A DNA stretch of 64,000 bases from Paenibacillus marchantiophytorum (GCF_014640555.1 NZ_BMHE01000002.1:43880-107879); one strand, 5' to 3'. Counted from the first letter of the stretch, positions 17,174 through 26,498 are shown. Notes: generated from the sequence alone by a model not told the origin. Translations and numbers: made by a program.

Positions 17174-18562
17174 TTGGCTTCTATGAAGAATTGGGATATG
17201 GTAAACGTTCGATTGCCTATGGAAGATGAAGGTCATCTGTATCGCCTCTCGATTCGAGATGGCCGCTTTACACAGATTCTGAAGCAAGAAGCTGATGCTG
17301 ATCAGCCTGCTAAAGTATCATTGGAACAATGGAAGGCCACAGAGACTACGGACCATTCAGACGAATCAGGCATTGTGATCATGGATCTTGAGGGGAAAAT
17401 AGTGCTGCCTGGCTTTGTGGATGCCCATATGCACCTGGACAAATCGTTTTCCTTAACGACTGTGGAGAATCAAAGCGGCACCTTGGAAGAAGCCGTGCGC
17501 AATTATTCCATCGCGTCGCCTTCCTTCAGCAAAGAAGTAATAAAATCAAGAATTATGCGTTCCTCCTTGCAGGCTTTATCTTTTGGCACAACCCATATTC
17601 GAACGCATCTGGATTTTAATCTGAGGGTCTCTCGCGAAGTGGCTTTACGAACCATCGAAGCTGCGCTTGAAGCCAAAGAAGCTTTGGCGCCTTATGTCAC
17701 TTTGCAATTATTCCCGATGTGCCCTTACAATTTCATGGCGCTGGATGTTGATGCGTTGGAGGAAGCTTTGAGGATGGGTGTGGATGGCATTGGCGGTGCG
17801 CCGCATCTGTCCTTATCCCCTAAGGAAGATATTGATTATATGTTCAAATTAGCTCAGAAATACGACGTGCCGATCGATCTGCATTGTGATGAAACCGATA
17901 ATCCGGCGATGCGAACGATTGAACATATTTCTGGCAAAACGAAGTCAGAGGGATACTCAGGAAGAGTGACCGTAGATCATCTATGCGCACTGGCTTCCAT
18001 GACGGATGAGGATGCACATGGCATTATTGAACGAATGGCGGATGCCGGACTTAAAGCAGTATCCTTGCCAGCAGTGAATCTGTACTTGCAAGGCAGGCAC
18101 GATACCTTTCCCGTACGTCGGGGAGTGACCAGATTGAAGGAGATTTGGGAAGCTGGGATACCCATCGCTGTGGCTTCAGACAATATTCATGATCCTTTTC
18201 ACCCGTTTGGCAGAGGCGATTTGATGCAAATAGCTCTGATTAGCTCCTATGCAGCTCATATGGGGAGACCGGCTGATCTGCGCACATTGCTCCGAATGAT
18301 TACGGATGTTCCCGCCGAGGTATTGGGGCTTCGAACGTATAAGATTGAGCCTGGCAACGAAGCGAATTTTGTTGTCGTCGACGCCAATACGCCTGAGGAG
18401 CTTTTCACCATGCAGCCTGAACGCCGCTGGGTATACAGTCAAGGAAGCTGGGTTCGCATGGCGGCCAGTAAAGCAGAATGGAACCATCCAACATTAGCTC
18501 ATTTCTGGAAAGAGGCAAGTGAGAACGTCTCGTTCCGCACGCCGGAATTCGCGAAAGGGTGA
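17174..18562 (+). CDS. Cytosine deaminase-like amidohydrolase (first paralogue)
   Basis: A CodA-type amidohydrolase of about 462 residues. Features are DAHMHLDK (metal-binding HxH), GTTHIRTHLD, IGGAPH, DLHCDETDN (His, Glu) and the characteristic SDNIHDPFHPFGRGD (catalytic Asp). The C-terminus repeats the composite domain (PGNEANFVVVDA). AGGAGG at 17160-17165 overlaps a GTG and is eight bases from the TTG at 17174, which is therefore the likely start; an ATG at 17183 is also possible. The gene at 23383 is a diverged paralogue with the same motifs, so the cluster holds two related deaminases, perhaps for successive steps or two related substrates (inference). Confidence 0.86.
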   Translation: MASMKNWDMVNVRLPMEDEGHLYRLSIRDGRFTQILKQEADADQPAKVSLEQWKATETTDHSDESGIVIMDLEGKIVLPGFVDAHMHLDKSFSLTTVENQSGTLEEAVRNYSIASPSFSKEVIKSRIMRSSLQALSFGTTHIRTHLDFNLRVSREVALRTIEAALEAKEALAPYVTLQLFPMCPYNFMALDVDALEEALRMGVDGIGGAPHLSLSPKEDIDYMFKLAQKYDVPIDLHCDETDNPAMRTIEHISGKTKSEGYSGRVTVDHLCALASMTDEDAHGIIERMADAGLKAVSLPAVNLYLQGRHDTFPVRRGVTRLKEIWEAGIPIAVASDNIHDPFHPFGRGDLMQIALISSYAAHMGRPADLRTLLRMITDVPAEVLGLRTYKIEPGNEANFVVVDANTPEELFTMQPERRWVYSQGSWVRMAASKAEWNHPTLAHFWKEASENVSFRTPEFAKG

Positions 18563-18572
18563 GGTTTGAAAT

Positions 18573-19292
18573 ATGGCGAATCTATTGGTCATATATTACA
18601 GCGCATTCGGCCATGTCTACCAAATGGCACAGGCAGTTGCGGATGGAGCCAGCCAATTCGGAACCCATGAAGTGAAAATCGTTCGAATTCCCGAGATGGT
18701 TGCGGAGCAAAATCGGGTGATTCAGCAAGATAAACAGCGTTCACAGGTTGGGGATGAGAAGCAGGCAAGCACGAAAGTGTTATCCCATCAATTTCGATTA
18801 ACGGATCGCTACAGCAAATATGAAGCTACGCTAGAATTGCAGCAAGATATTCCAATCGCTACGAATGACGATCTACGCTGGGCGGACGGCATTCTGTGGG
18901 GTTTTCCAACGTATTATGGAACGATGCCTGCGCAAGTAAAGCTATTTCTTGAAATGGCCGGAGATCTGTGCATTGAAGGTGCTTTGGAGGGAAAACCGAC
19001 AGGGATATTTAATAGTACAGCTTCGATTCATACAGGCCACGAAGCAGCAATTTTGACATCCATGGTACCTCTGTTTCATTTCGGCATGATTTTCGTAGGA
19101 CTGCCGTATTTCGAGAATCCAGAGTATTTAACGGCCGATGCCATTGGGTGTTCCCCTTATGGGGCTTCTACATTGGCGGGACCTGACAGTTCCTTATCAC
19201 CAGACCCGAGGGAGTTATTAATGGCTGCTAGGTTAGGCGAAAGAGTTGCCGATGTAGCTGCTGCTTTGCAATTGTTTCAGACCCAAAGATAG
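18573..19292 (+). CDS. Flavodoxin/WrbA-like FMN protein
   Basis: A 239-residue protein starting with a flavodoxin fold: LLVIYYSAFGHVYQMAQAVADG matches the P-loop for FMN phosphate, followed by WGFPTYYGTMPAQVK and FNSTASIHTGHEAAI, as in WrbA-type quinone reductases. A segment at about residues 50-90 rich in Gln and charged residues is longer than in WrbA. It follows the deaminase gene by 10 bases. In this cluster it could act as electron donor to the Rieske oxygenase, which has no obvious reductase, or as a quinone or nitro reductase; neither can be proven from sequence. A hairpin follows the stop. Confidence 0.85.
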   Translation: MANLLVIYYSAFGHVYQMAQAVADGASQFGTHEVKIVRIPEMVAEQNRVIQQDKQRSQVGDEKQASTKVLSHQFRLTDRYSKYEATLELQQDIPIATNDDLRWADGILWGFPTYYGTMPAQVKLFLEMAGDLCIEGALEGKPTGIFNSTASIHTGHEAAILTSMVPLFHFGMIFVGLPYFENPEYLTADAIGCSPYGASTLAGPDSSLSPDPRELLMAARLGERVADVAAALQLFQTQR

Positions 19293-19321
19293 GATCGCAA
19301 GGAATGTTACTTTGAAAGTTT

Positions 19322-19358
19322 AAGATCCACCCTTCATTTAAGAGGCGGGATCTTTTTT
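19322..19358 (+). terminator. Possible terminator inside the catabolic cluster
   Basis: AAGATCC(ACCC) pairs with (GGC)GGGATCTT around about 14 bases, then T6. It could reduce readthrough into the creatininase gene, whose own ribosome site is strong. Confidence 0.65.
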
Positions 19359-19405
19359 CATACGAAGGATGTGCATACCCTGCACACCAGAGGGAGGTAG
19401 TCAGC

Positions 19406-20218
19406 ATGGCATATAGTCGTTATACAGGAAAAGCATGGGACCGCCACTTTTTTCCACGCTTAAGCACAATGGAGGTTGCTGACGTTCCTAAGGAAGACGC
19501 GCTTATCGTACTGCCGGTTGGCGCTGTGGAACAACATGGACCTCATATGCCTGTCTTTACAGATACATTGATTTCCGAAGTGCTCTTAACGGAAGCTTTC
19601 GAGCAACTGCCTGATGAAGCGAATATTTGGCTGCTGCCAGCGATACCTTATGGGAAAAGCACCGAACATCTTGGCCATGCAGGCACGATCACGCTGTCAG
19701 CAACGACTTTAATGGCTGTCGTCATGGACATTGCCACAAGCCTCAGCAAGAGCGGGTTTCATAAATTAGTGCTTGTAAACACGCACGGAGGCAACACGGA
19801 TTTATTGAATATGATGGCCAGGGAAATCCGTATTGAAACTGGCTTGGCTGTCTTCCGATTAGATCCAGGCGGACTTGGTGGTGCGGATGAATGGCTGACA
19901 CCGCTTGAGAAGCAGGCCGGTATACATGCCGGGGACATGGAAACCTCATTGGTGATGTCAGCAATGCCGCATTGGGTGCATATGGAAGCAGCGCCTACGG
20001 AATATCCGAATTATCCCGAGTCGCGCTATTTGGCGCTGCGCAGTCGTGCTTTTGCATGGGTGATGGATGACCTGTCCGCATCGGGCATTTCGGGCGATGC
20101 CACACAGGCAACAATCGCCAAGGGGCAAGCCATGACGAGAAATTATGGGGCAATGATTGCGGAAGCGCTGCTGGAATTCCAGGCTTTTGATATGCAAACA
20201 TTAAGGATTGACCGATAG
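19406..20218 (+). CDS. Creatininase family amidohydrolase
   Basis: A 270-residue member of the creatininase fold, which hydrolyses cyclic or linear amides (creatinine, FAPy, dehydro-inosose). Metal and catalytic motifs are present: LPVGAVEQHGPHMPVFTD, LVNTHGGNTD and HAGDMETSLVM (the family usually has HAGEMETS). ATG follows GGGAGG. In the cluster, a creatininase-type enzyme would fit the hydrolytic opening of a lactam or formamide produced after oxidation or deamination. True creatininase activity is unlikely to be assignable from sequence, as the family is functionally broad. Confidence 0.87.
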   Translation: MAYSRYTGKAWDRHFFPRLSTMEVADVPKEDALIVLPVGAVEQHGPHMPVFTDTLISEVLLTEAFEQLPDEANIWLLPAIPYGKSTEHLGHAGTITLSATTLMAVVMDIATSLSKSGFHKLVLVNTHGGNTDLLNMMAREIRIETGLAVFRLDPGGLGGADEWLTPLEKQAGIHAGDMETSLVMSAMPHWVHMEAAPTEYPNYPESRYLALRSRAFAWVMDDLSASGISGDATQATIAKGQAMTRNYGAMIAEALLEFQAFDMQTLRIDR

Positions 20219-20269
20219 CAGCAGTTACGACCTGTTTCAACCAAATAACTTGATTGGGAGATGAAGCTA

Positions 20270-21073
20270 ATGGCAATGAATTCTTCCCAGCTCCACATAC
20301 CAGGTAAGGATGCCTCCGATGCCAAATTCGTTACGATGTCCAATTTGTCCAAGACGTATCCGAATGGCACGATAGCTCTGCAAGATGTGAATTTAACGAT
20401 CAAGGAAGGCGAGTTCCTCTGTTTCGTGGGTCCGTCCGGTTGCGGCAAGTCAACGATTTTCAAAATGATCACAGGCTTGGCCAAGCCGAGCAAAGGGACG
20501 TTGGATGTGTTTGGCACAACCCCCAAAGAAGCGCGCAAGCAGAGCGACATCGCCTTCGTTTTCCAAGATCATACCTTGCTGCCGTGGTCTACGGTTGAGG
20601 CCAATGTGAAATTGCCGCTGGAATTGCGGGGAGTTGACAAGAAGACGCAGCAGAAGGAAGCGGAGCGTGTGCTGGAGCTTGTCGGCTTGAAGGATTATAT
20701 GAAGGTGCTGCCCAGAGAACTCTCAGGCGGTATGAAAATGCGGGTATCCATCGCCAGGGCGCTGATATCACGGCCTAAACTGCTGCTCATGGATGAGCCA
20801 TTCGGCGCATTGGATGAGATTACAAGACAAACGCTCCAAATGGAGCTGCTGAGCATTTGGCAGCAGGACAAATCCATGACGGTATTGTTCGTTACACATA
20901 ATGTATTCGAATCCGTCTTTCTATCCACCAGTGTTGTCGTCATGACACCACGCCCAGGCAAAATATCAGCGACAATCGATATCCCTGTCCCTTTTCCAAG
21001 AGATGAAAGCTATCGCACAACGACGCAGTTCAGCGATCTGGTGCGAGATGTTAATGCAGCGCTCGAACATTGA
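20270..21073 (+). CDS. ABC importer ATP-binding protein, SsuB/TauB/ThiZ type
   Basis: A 267-residue ABC ATPase: Walker A GPSGCGKST, Q-loop VFQDHTLLPW, signature LSGGMKMRVSIARAL, Walker B LLLMDEPFGALD and H-loop VTHNVFESVFL. The LLPW after the Q-loop glutamine is typical of nitrate/sulfonate/taurine and thiamin-precursor importers. The ATG at 20261 is too close to GGGAG; the ATG at 20270 is better placed. It pairs with the binding protein at 16052 and the permease at 22457. The next gene begins within 30 bases. Confidence 0.9.
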   Translation: MAMNSSQLHIPGKDASDAKFVTMSNLSKTYPNGTIALQDVNLTIKEGEFLCFVGPSGCGKSTIFKMITGLAKPSKGTLDVFGTTPKEARKQSDIAFVFQDHTLLPWSTVEANVKLPLELRGVDKKTQQKEAERVLELVGLKDYMKVLPRELSGGMKMRVSIARALISRPKLLLMDEPFGALDEITRQTLQMELLSIWQQDKSMTVLFVTHNVFESVFLSTSVVVMTPRPGKISATIDIPVPFPRDESYRTTTQFSDLVRDVNAALEH

Positions 21074-21100
21074 TGTGTGATACGAGAGGAGGAACAGCCC

Positions 21101-22438
21101 ATGGCAATGTCGATAAGTTGGGAGCAAGAGATTCAAGAGCAGTTCAGTGAAGAGATCATCCATGTGGATCAAGCAACAAGAGAGAAGCTTTCCAAGGATT
21201 ATTACTGGTATTCCCCAGTGCTTAATCGGCAATTGGAGCATATCAAAGCAGCAGATGCCATTGTGACACCCCGCAATGAGACGGAAGTGGCTGAGATTCT
21301 GGCCTTTGGCTATCGGCATCACATTCCCGTCACGGTACGCGGTGCTGGCACAGGCAATTATGGTCAGGCTGTCCCGATGCAAGGCGGTATTGTCCTTGAT
21401 TTAAGCCGGATGGACGACATTGTGGAAATCGGACCTGGCTTTGCCCGTTTGCAGTGCGGGGTGCGATTAGGTGTCATTGATAAAAAGGCGCGCGAAGCGG
21501 GTCAAGAAATTCGCATTTATCCAAGCACCTATGTGAAAGCAACGGTTGGAGGCTTTGTAAGCGGTGGTTCCGGCGGCATCGGATCGATCACGCATGGGAA
21601 TCTATGGGATGGCAATGTACTGGAAGCCGTCATTTATACGATGGAAGAAAAACCGCAGCGTCTGGTTGTCTCTGGACCTGACTTGTTTAACTATATTCAT
21701 AATTATGGAACAACAGGTATTTTGACCGAAGTCACGATTCCCTTATCCCCTCGAACCGAGTGGGCGCAGGCGATTGTACAATTCGATACCTTGGAGCAGG
21801 CGATGCTTTTTGGGGAGGAACTGGCGCAAGAAGCTGCTGTGCTGAAAAGGCTTGTGGCCCCAATGGAATGGCCAATTCCATCTTATTTTGTACCTTTCGC
21901 GAAAGTGATTCAAGCGGGGAAAGCAGCTGTCATGCTGGAGTTTGCGGAGATCAGCTTGCCGCTTGTGGAACAATTGGCGAGCCGCTTTGGCGGTCATATT
22001 GGCCATTTCATTGCTGCGAATCAATATCGCAAAACGATTGGCGTATCCGATTTCACATGGAACCATACGACATTATGGGCAATGAAAACCGATGCCTCAA
22101 TGACTTATTTGCAAGCGGGCTTTAAGCTGGAGAGTTATATGGAACAAATCAGAGAACTGAAAGCCAAATTTGGCGATGAAATGTATCTGCATTTCGAATG
22201 GGTGCGAAGTGCTGGCTTGCTTACGCCTACAGCACTTCCAGTCGTTCGCTTCCAGAGCGAAGAGCGCTTATATGAAATTATTTCCTATTGCGAATCCATT
22301 GGTGTCCGAATATTCGATCCCCATACGTGGGTGCTGGACCATGGCGGACGCGGAGAAGTTAATAGCATGGAGCTTAAGAAGCGTGTGAATGATCCTAGGG
22401 GTCTGCTCAATCCAGGCAAAATTATCGTTGAAATGTAA
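21101..22438 (+). CDS. FAD-linked oxidase (GlcD/PCMH type)
   Basis: A 445-residue flavoprotein of the glycolate oxidase/D-lactate dehydrogenase family. The PCMH FAD-binding domain is visible in VTVRGAGTGNYGQAVPMQGGIVLDLSRM (residues about 75-105) and GGFVSGGSGGIGS...GNLWDGNV; the C-terminal substrate domain ends with PRGLLNPGKI. AGAGGAGG lies eight bases before the ATG at 21101; the upstream in-frame ATG at 21077 lacks this. It sits between the transporter ATPase and permease genes. Role: oxidation of a hydroxylated or amine intermediate of the pathway (inference). Confidence 0.87.
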   Translation: MAMSISWEQEIQEQFSEEIIHVDQATREKLSKDYYWYSPVLNRQLEHIKAADAIVTPRNETEVAEILAFGYRHHIPVTVRGAGTGNYGQAVPMQGGIVLDLSRMDDIVEIGPGFARLQCGVRLGVIDKKAREAGQEIRIYPSTYVKATVGGFVSGGSGGIGSITHGNLWDGNVLEAVIYTMEEKPQRLVVSGPDLFNYIHNYGTTGILTEVTIPLSPRTEWAQAIVQFDTLEQAMLFGEELAQEAAVLKRLVAPMEWPIPSYFVPFAKVIQAGKAAVMLEFAEISLPLVEQLASRFGGHIGHFIAANQYRKTIGVSDFTWNHTTLWAMKTDASMTYLQAGFKLESYMEQIRELKAKFGDEMYLHFEWVRSAGLLTPTALPVVRFQSEERLYEIISYCESIGVRIFDPHTWVLDHGGRGEVNSMELKKRVNDPRGLLNPGKIIVEM

Positions 22439-22456
22439 GTAAAGGGGGACATGAAT

Positions 22457-23353
22457 ATGGCCGTAGATTCCAAATACCTGCAAATCCTGCCCGATGAAAT
22501 ATTCCCTGCTCGCGAGCGCATAGCTTGGACCAAGCGGCTTGAAGACGGAGTGCCGCCTAGCCTCCGATTGCTGCTGCTTTTCAAACATTTACTGCCGCCT
22601 CTTGTTGCCTTCGTTGTGTTCATTGGCGGGTGGGAACTTATTGCCTATATAATGAAGGCGCCCGTTTATCTCGTGCCTAAACCTTCCGATATTCTGGCGG
22701 CAGCGGTTGAAAATAAATATGCGCTATGGGTGTCCGTGAGGACAACCACACTGGAAGCAGTACTTGGATTCTTCCTGAGTATTATCTTAGGCGTTGCCGG
22801 AGCGATTCTTCTGGCCAGCTCCAAATGGATTGAGAAGAGCGTGTACCCGTATGCCATCATTCTACAAACGATTCCGATTGTTGCAATTGCGCCTTTGATC
22901 GTCATCTGGTTTGATGCCGGTGTCAATGCGATTGTGATTATTACGTTTTTGATTGGATTTTTCCCGATGCTTTCGAATACCTTAATCGGTCTTAACTCCA
23001 CGGATCAGAATATGAGCAACTTGTTCTATTTATACAATGCCAATTCGTTTCAAACCATGTGGAAGCTGCGCATTCCAGCTGCTCTGCCGTATATCGTTGC
23101 GGGGTTGAAAATTTCCTGCACCTTATCTGTTGTCGGAGCTATTGTTGGGGAATATATTGCCGGTATTGGCGGCGGACAAGGCGGCCTTGGCTATGCCATC
23201 ACGTATGCGGCTGCACGTTTGAAAACTCCCTATTTATTCGCCTGCGGACTTTCGGCTTCTGCACTTGGGATTTGTTTCTTTTTGCTCGTTAACGGGTTTG
23301 CCAAATGGATGCTTAGCTCATGGCATGAATCCGAAATGAAGAAGGACAACTAA
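22457..23353 (+). CDS. ABC importer permease, SsuC/TauC/ThiX type
   Basis: A 298-residue integral membrane protein with six predicted hydrophobic segments and the EAA loop in the LRIPAALPYIVAGLKISC region. The N-terminal 40 residues are cytoplasmic, and a GEYIAGIGGGQGGLGYAI segment is typical of this importer class. AAAGGGGG is two bases from the ATG at 22451 but eight from the ATG at 22457, so the latter is chosen. It completes the importer with the genes at 16052 and 20270. Confidence 0.9.
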   Translation: MAVDSKYLQILPDEIFPARERIAWTKRLEDGVPPSLRLLLLFKHLLPPLVAFVVFIGGWELIAYIMKAPVYLVPKPSDILAAAVENKYALWVSVRTTTLEAVLGFFLSIILGVAGAILLASSKWIEKSVYPYAIILQTIPIVAIAPLIVIWFDAGVNAIVIITFLIGFFPMLSNTLIGLNSTDQNMSNLFYLYNANSFQTMWKLRIPAALPYIVAGLKISCTLSVVGAIVGEYIAGIGGGQGGLGYAITYAAARLKTPYLFACGLSASALGICFFLLVNGFAKWMLSSWHESEMKKDN

Positions 23354-23382
23354 TTAGGCGAGAAGGGAAGGAGGTTAGGGAA

Positions 23383-24633
23383 CTGCTGGATCTTGTTTTT
23401 CGTCAAATACGGCTGTTGGATGACTCCGATCATCAAGTGCCGATGGATATTGGAATAAAAGATGGCTCAATTGCCATGATAGGCAAGTTTGACGAGCGTG
23501 GAGAGCGGGAAATCGATGGCACCGGGCATCTGGTGCTTCCTCCGTTTGTGGAGTCCCATATTCATCTGGACACGGTCTTAACAGCAGGTGAACCGGCATG
23601 GAATGAGAGCGGCACGCTGTTTGAGGGTATTCGACTTTGGCAGAAGCGCAAAGAGACCCTCACATATGAGGATGTGATGAGCCGAGCCGAGCGAGTGCTG
23701 CAGATGCAGCTGGCGGCAGGAATCCTTCACGTACGGACGCAAGCGGACATCTCGGATCCTGATCTGACCGCGCTGCATGCTCTTCTTGCCTTGCGCGAGC
23801 GCGTCAAGCCCTACATGAATTTGCAGGTTATCGCGTTCCCGCAAGACGGACTTAGGGCCTGCCCGGACAATGTACAGCGCCTCGAACAAGCGCTCAAGCT
23901 TGGCGCCGATGGCATTGGAGCCATTCCGCATCTGGAGCCTACGCGTGAGGAAGGCTTAGCTTCGCTTGAGATTTGCTTTGCCATGGCGCAGAAGTATGGA
24001 TGTTTCGTTCACGTGTTTTGTGACGAGATCGATGACGCGCACTCTACCTTCCTGGAGAGTACGGCCCATCTAGCGATTCGTACTGGACTTCGTGAACGCG
24101 TAACCGTGGCGCATGCGAGTGCTGCAGCTTATTATGGTGAAGCGTATTTTCACAAAGTGCTGGGCTTGCTGGCTCGTTCAGGTGTGAATGTGGTCTGCTG
24201 TCCACTTATTAATAGTGCCATGCAGGGCAGGTTTGACGGGTATCCCAAAGGCCGTGGCATTACTCGGATCAAGGATTTATGGTCAGCCGGCGTTAATGTC
24301 AGCATTGCGCATGATGATATCCGGACTCCCTTTTATCCGATGGGGACGGGAAGTGTGCTGCAAGCTGCGCATATGGCGGCTCATCTAGCCCATATGATGG
24401 GACGCGATGAGGTCGCTGAGCTGGTCCGTATGATTACTACTCGCGGAGCGAAGACGCTGCAGCTTGAGGATTATGGCCTGCAAGTGGGGCATCGGGCCAA
24501 TTTCATAGTGCTGCCAGGCAGAGATGCCATGGATTTAGTCAGCAACCAGCCGAGCTGCCGCTACGTGGTTAGCCAAGGGCACATCGTGGCGGAAACATGG
24601 CCTGCGAGGAGTCAACTTTATACACCAATATAA
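23383..24633 (+). CDS. Cytosine deaminase-like amidohydrolase (second paralogue), probable CTG start
   Basis: A CodA-like amidohydrolase of about 416 residues with VESHIHLD, LHVRTQADIS, IGAIPHLEP, HVFCDEIDD, VAHASA and AHDDIRTPFYPMGTGS. The first ATG/GTG/TTG in frame is TTG at 23416, but this loses the expected first strands (LDLVFRQIRLL), which are encoded in frame just upstream. GGAAGGAGG at 23366-23374 is eight bases from the CTG at 23383, suggesting a non-canonical CTG start. If TTG 23416 is used, the protein has 405 residues. It is the last gene of the cluster, and a strong terminator follows. Confidence 0.83.
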   Translation: MLDLVFRQIRLLDDSDHQVPMDIGIKDGSIAMIGKFDERGEREIDGTGHLVLPPFVESHIHLDTVLTAGEPAWNESGTLFEGIRLWQKRKETLTYEDVMSRAERVLQMQLAAGILHVRTQADISDPDLTALHALLALRERVKPYMNLQVIAFPQDGLRACPDNVQRLEQALKLGADGIGAIPHLEPTREEGLASLEICFAMAQKYGCFVHVFCDEIDDAHSTFLESTAHLAIRTGLRERVTVAHASAAAYYGEAYFHKVLGLLARSGVNVVCCPLINSAMQGRFDGYPKGRGITRIKDLWSAGVNVSIAHDDIRTPFYPMGTGSVLQAAHMAAHLAHMMGRDEVAELVRMITTRGAKTLQLEDYGLQVGHRANFIVLPGRDAMDLVSNQPSCRYVVSQGHIVAETWPARSQLYTPI

Positions 24634-24655
24634 TGTGGATTAATGTCTTTTGGAT

Positions 24656-24687
24656 TTGGGGTGAGCGAAGCTTACCCCGATTTTTTT
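24656..24687 (+). terminator. Strong terminator at the end of the catabolic cluster
   Basis: GGGGTGAGC, loop GAA, GCTTACCCC, then GA and T7. Confidence 0.93.
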
Positions 24688-24856
24688 GTTTGAGGGTGAC
24701 TCCTTCGGCAAGTTTGTGCTGTGGGAACTCCACCATGAAATAAGCCTAACCAACCCCAACCCCAAACCCGTCCGCATCCCTAGCAACAAATTGTAATGAA
24801 CGCCGCCGCAGGTCGCGGGGTGTCCCAGAAGTCAATGAACCCTGAGTCAGGCCACC

Positions 24857-26498
24857 TTACGAACTCAATACCCTTTAATTGATCAAAATCGCCCATTTTG
24901 AAAATCTAACGAATTCCCGACGCGTTATATCATATAAATGATCACCATTCCGCCTGTAAGTTGCTCGATACCGCCTATTCAGTTCATTAGGTTTTCAAAG
25001 TAGCCATTTTCTTGTCAATAAGCATCATCCAGTTCGTTAGAATGACAGATTTGATTAGGCCGCGGCTCGGCAGATCGATGGCTCGGCTTTTACGAACTCA
25101 ACACCTCTTATTTGATCAAAATTGACCATTTTGAATATCTAACGAATTCCCGACGAGTTATATCATGTAAATGCTCACCATTCCGCCTGTAAGTTACTGC
25201 ATAACGCCAATTCAGTTCATTAGGTTTTCAAAGTAGCCATTTTCTTGTCAATAAGCATCATCCAGTTCGTTAGGATGACAGATTTGATTAGGCCGCGACT
25301 CGGCAGATCGGCGACTCGGCTTTTACGAACTCAACACCCTGTATTTGATCAAAATCGACCATTTTGAAAATCTAACGAATTCCCGACGCGTTATATCATG
25401 AAAATGATCGCCATTCCGCCTGAAAGCTACTCGATAACGCCTATTCAGTTCATTAGGTTTTCAAAGTAGCCATTTTCTTGTCAATAAGCATCATCCAGTT
25501 CGTTAGGATGACAGATTTGATTAGGCCGCGACTCGGCAGATCGGCGACTCGGCTTTTACGAACTCAACACCCCTTATTTGATCAAAATTGACCATTTTGA
25601 AAATCTAATGAATTCCCGACGCGTTATATCATGAAAATGATGACCATTCCACCTGTAAGCTACTCGATAACGCCAATTCAGTTCATTAGGTTTTCAAAGT
25701 AGCCATTTTCTTGTCAATAAGCATCATCCAGTTCGTTAGAATGATAGATTGATTAGGCCGCGGCTCGGCAGGTCGGCGACTTGGTTTTCGGTCGGCTTTT
25801 ACGAACTCAACACCCTTTATTTGATCAAAATTGACCATTTTGAAAATCTAACGAATTCCCGACGCGTTATGTCTTGCAAATGATTACCATTCCGCCTGTA
25901 AGTTACTCGATAACGCTTATTCAGTTCATTAGGTTTTCAAAGTAGCCATATTCTTGTCAATAAGCATCATTCAGTTCATTAGAATGACAGATTAATTAGG
26001 CCGCGGTTCGGTAGGTCGGCGACTTGGTTTTCGGTTGGCTTTCAAGAACTCAATACCCTTTATTTGATCAAAATTGACCATTTTGAAAATCTAACGAATT
26101 CCCGACGCGTTATGTCTTGTAAATGATCACCATTCCGCCTGTAAGTTACTCGATAACGCCTATTCAGTTCATTAGGTTTTCAAAGTAGCCATTTTCTTGT
26201 CAATAAGCATCATTCAGTTCATTAGAATGACAGATTGATTAGGCTGCGGTTCGGCAGATCGGCGACTTGGTTTTCGGTTGGCTTTCACGAACTCAATACC
26301 CTTTATTTGATCAAAATTGACCATTTTGAAAATCTAACGAATTCCCGACGCGTTATGTCTTGCAAATGATCACCATTCCGCCTGTAAGTTACTCGATAAC
26401 GCTTATTCAGTTCATTAGGTTTTCAAAGTAGCCATTTTCTTGTCAATAAGCATCATCCAGTTCATTAGAATGACAGATTGATTAGGCCGCGGTTCGGT
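24857..26498 (+). repeat. Non-coding tandem array, about seven units of 233 or 243 bp
   Basis: The word GAACTCAA recurs at 24861, 25094, 25327, 25560, 25803, 26046 and 26289. The first three periods are exactly 233 bases and the next three exactly 243. The longer form comes from a changed tail (CTTGGTTTTCGG inserted) minus one T. The seventh copy stops after about 210 bases. Each unit holds ATCAAAATTGACCATTTTGA, CTAACGAATTCCCGACG, ACCATTCCGCCTGTAAG, CAGTTCATTAGGTTTTCAAA and CATTTTCTTGTCAATAAGCA. CCATTTTGAAAATCTAACG.. is a near inverse of ..CATTAGGTTTTCAAAGTAG about 64 bases later. No reading frame of 60 codons or more is present. The 169 bases between the terminator and the array contain nothing recognisable. 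Confidence 0.95.

Noticed and set aside
24857..26498. CRISPR array
   Set aside because: Period is 233/243 bases with nearly identical full units and no spacer of constant size; no cas gene is present.
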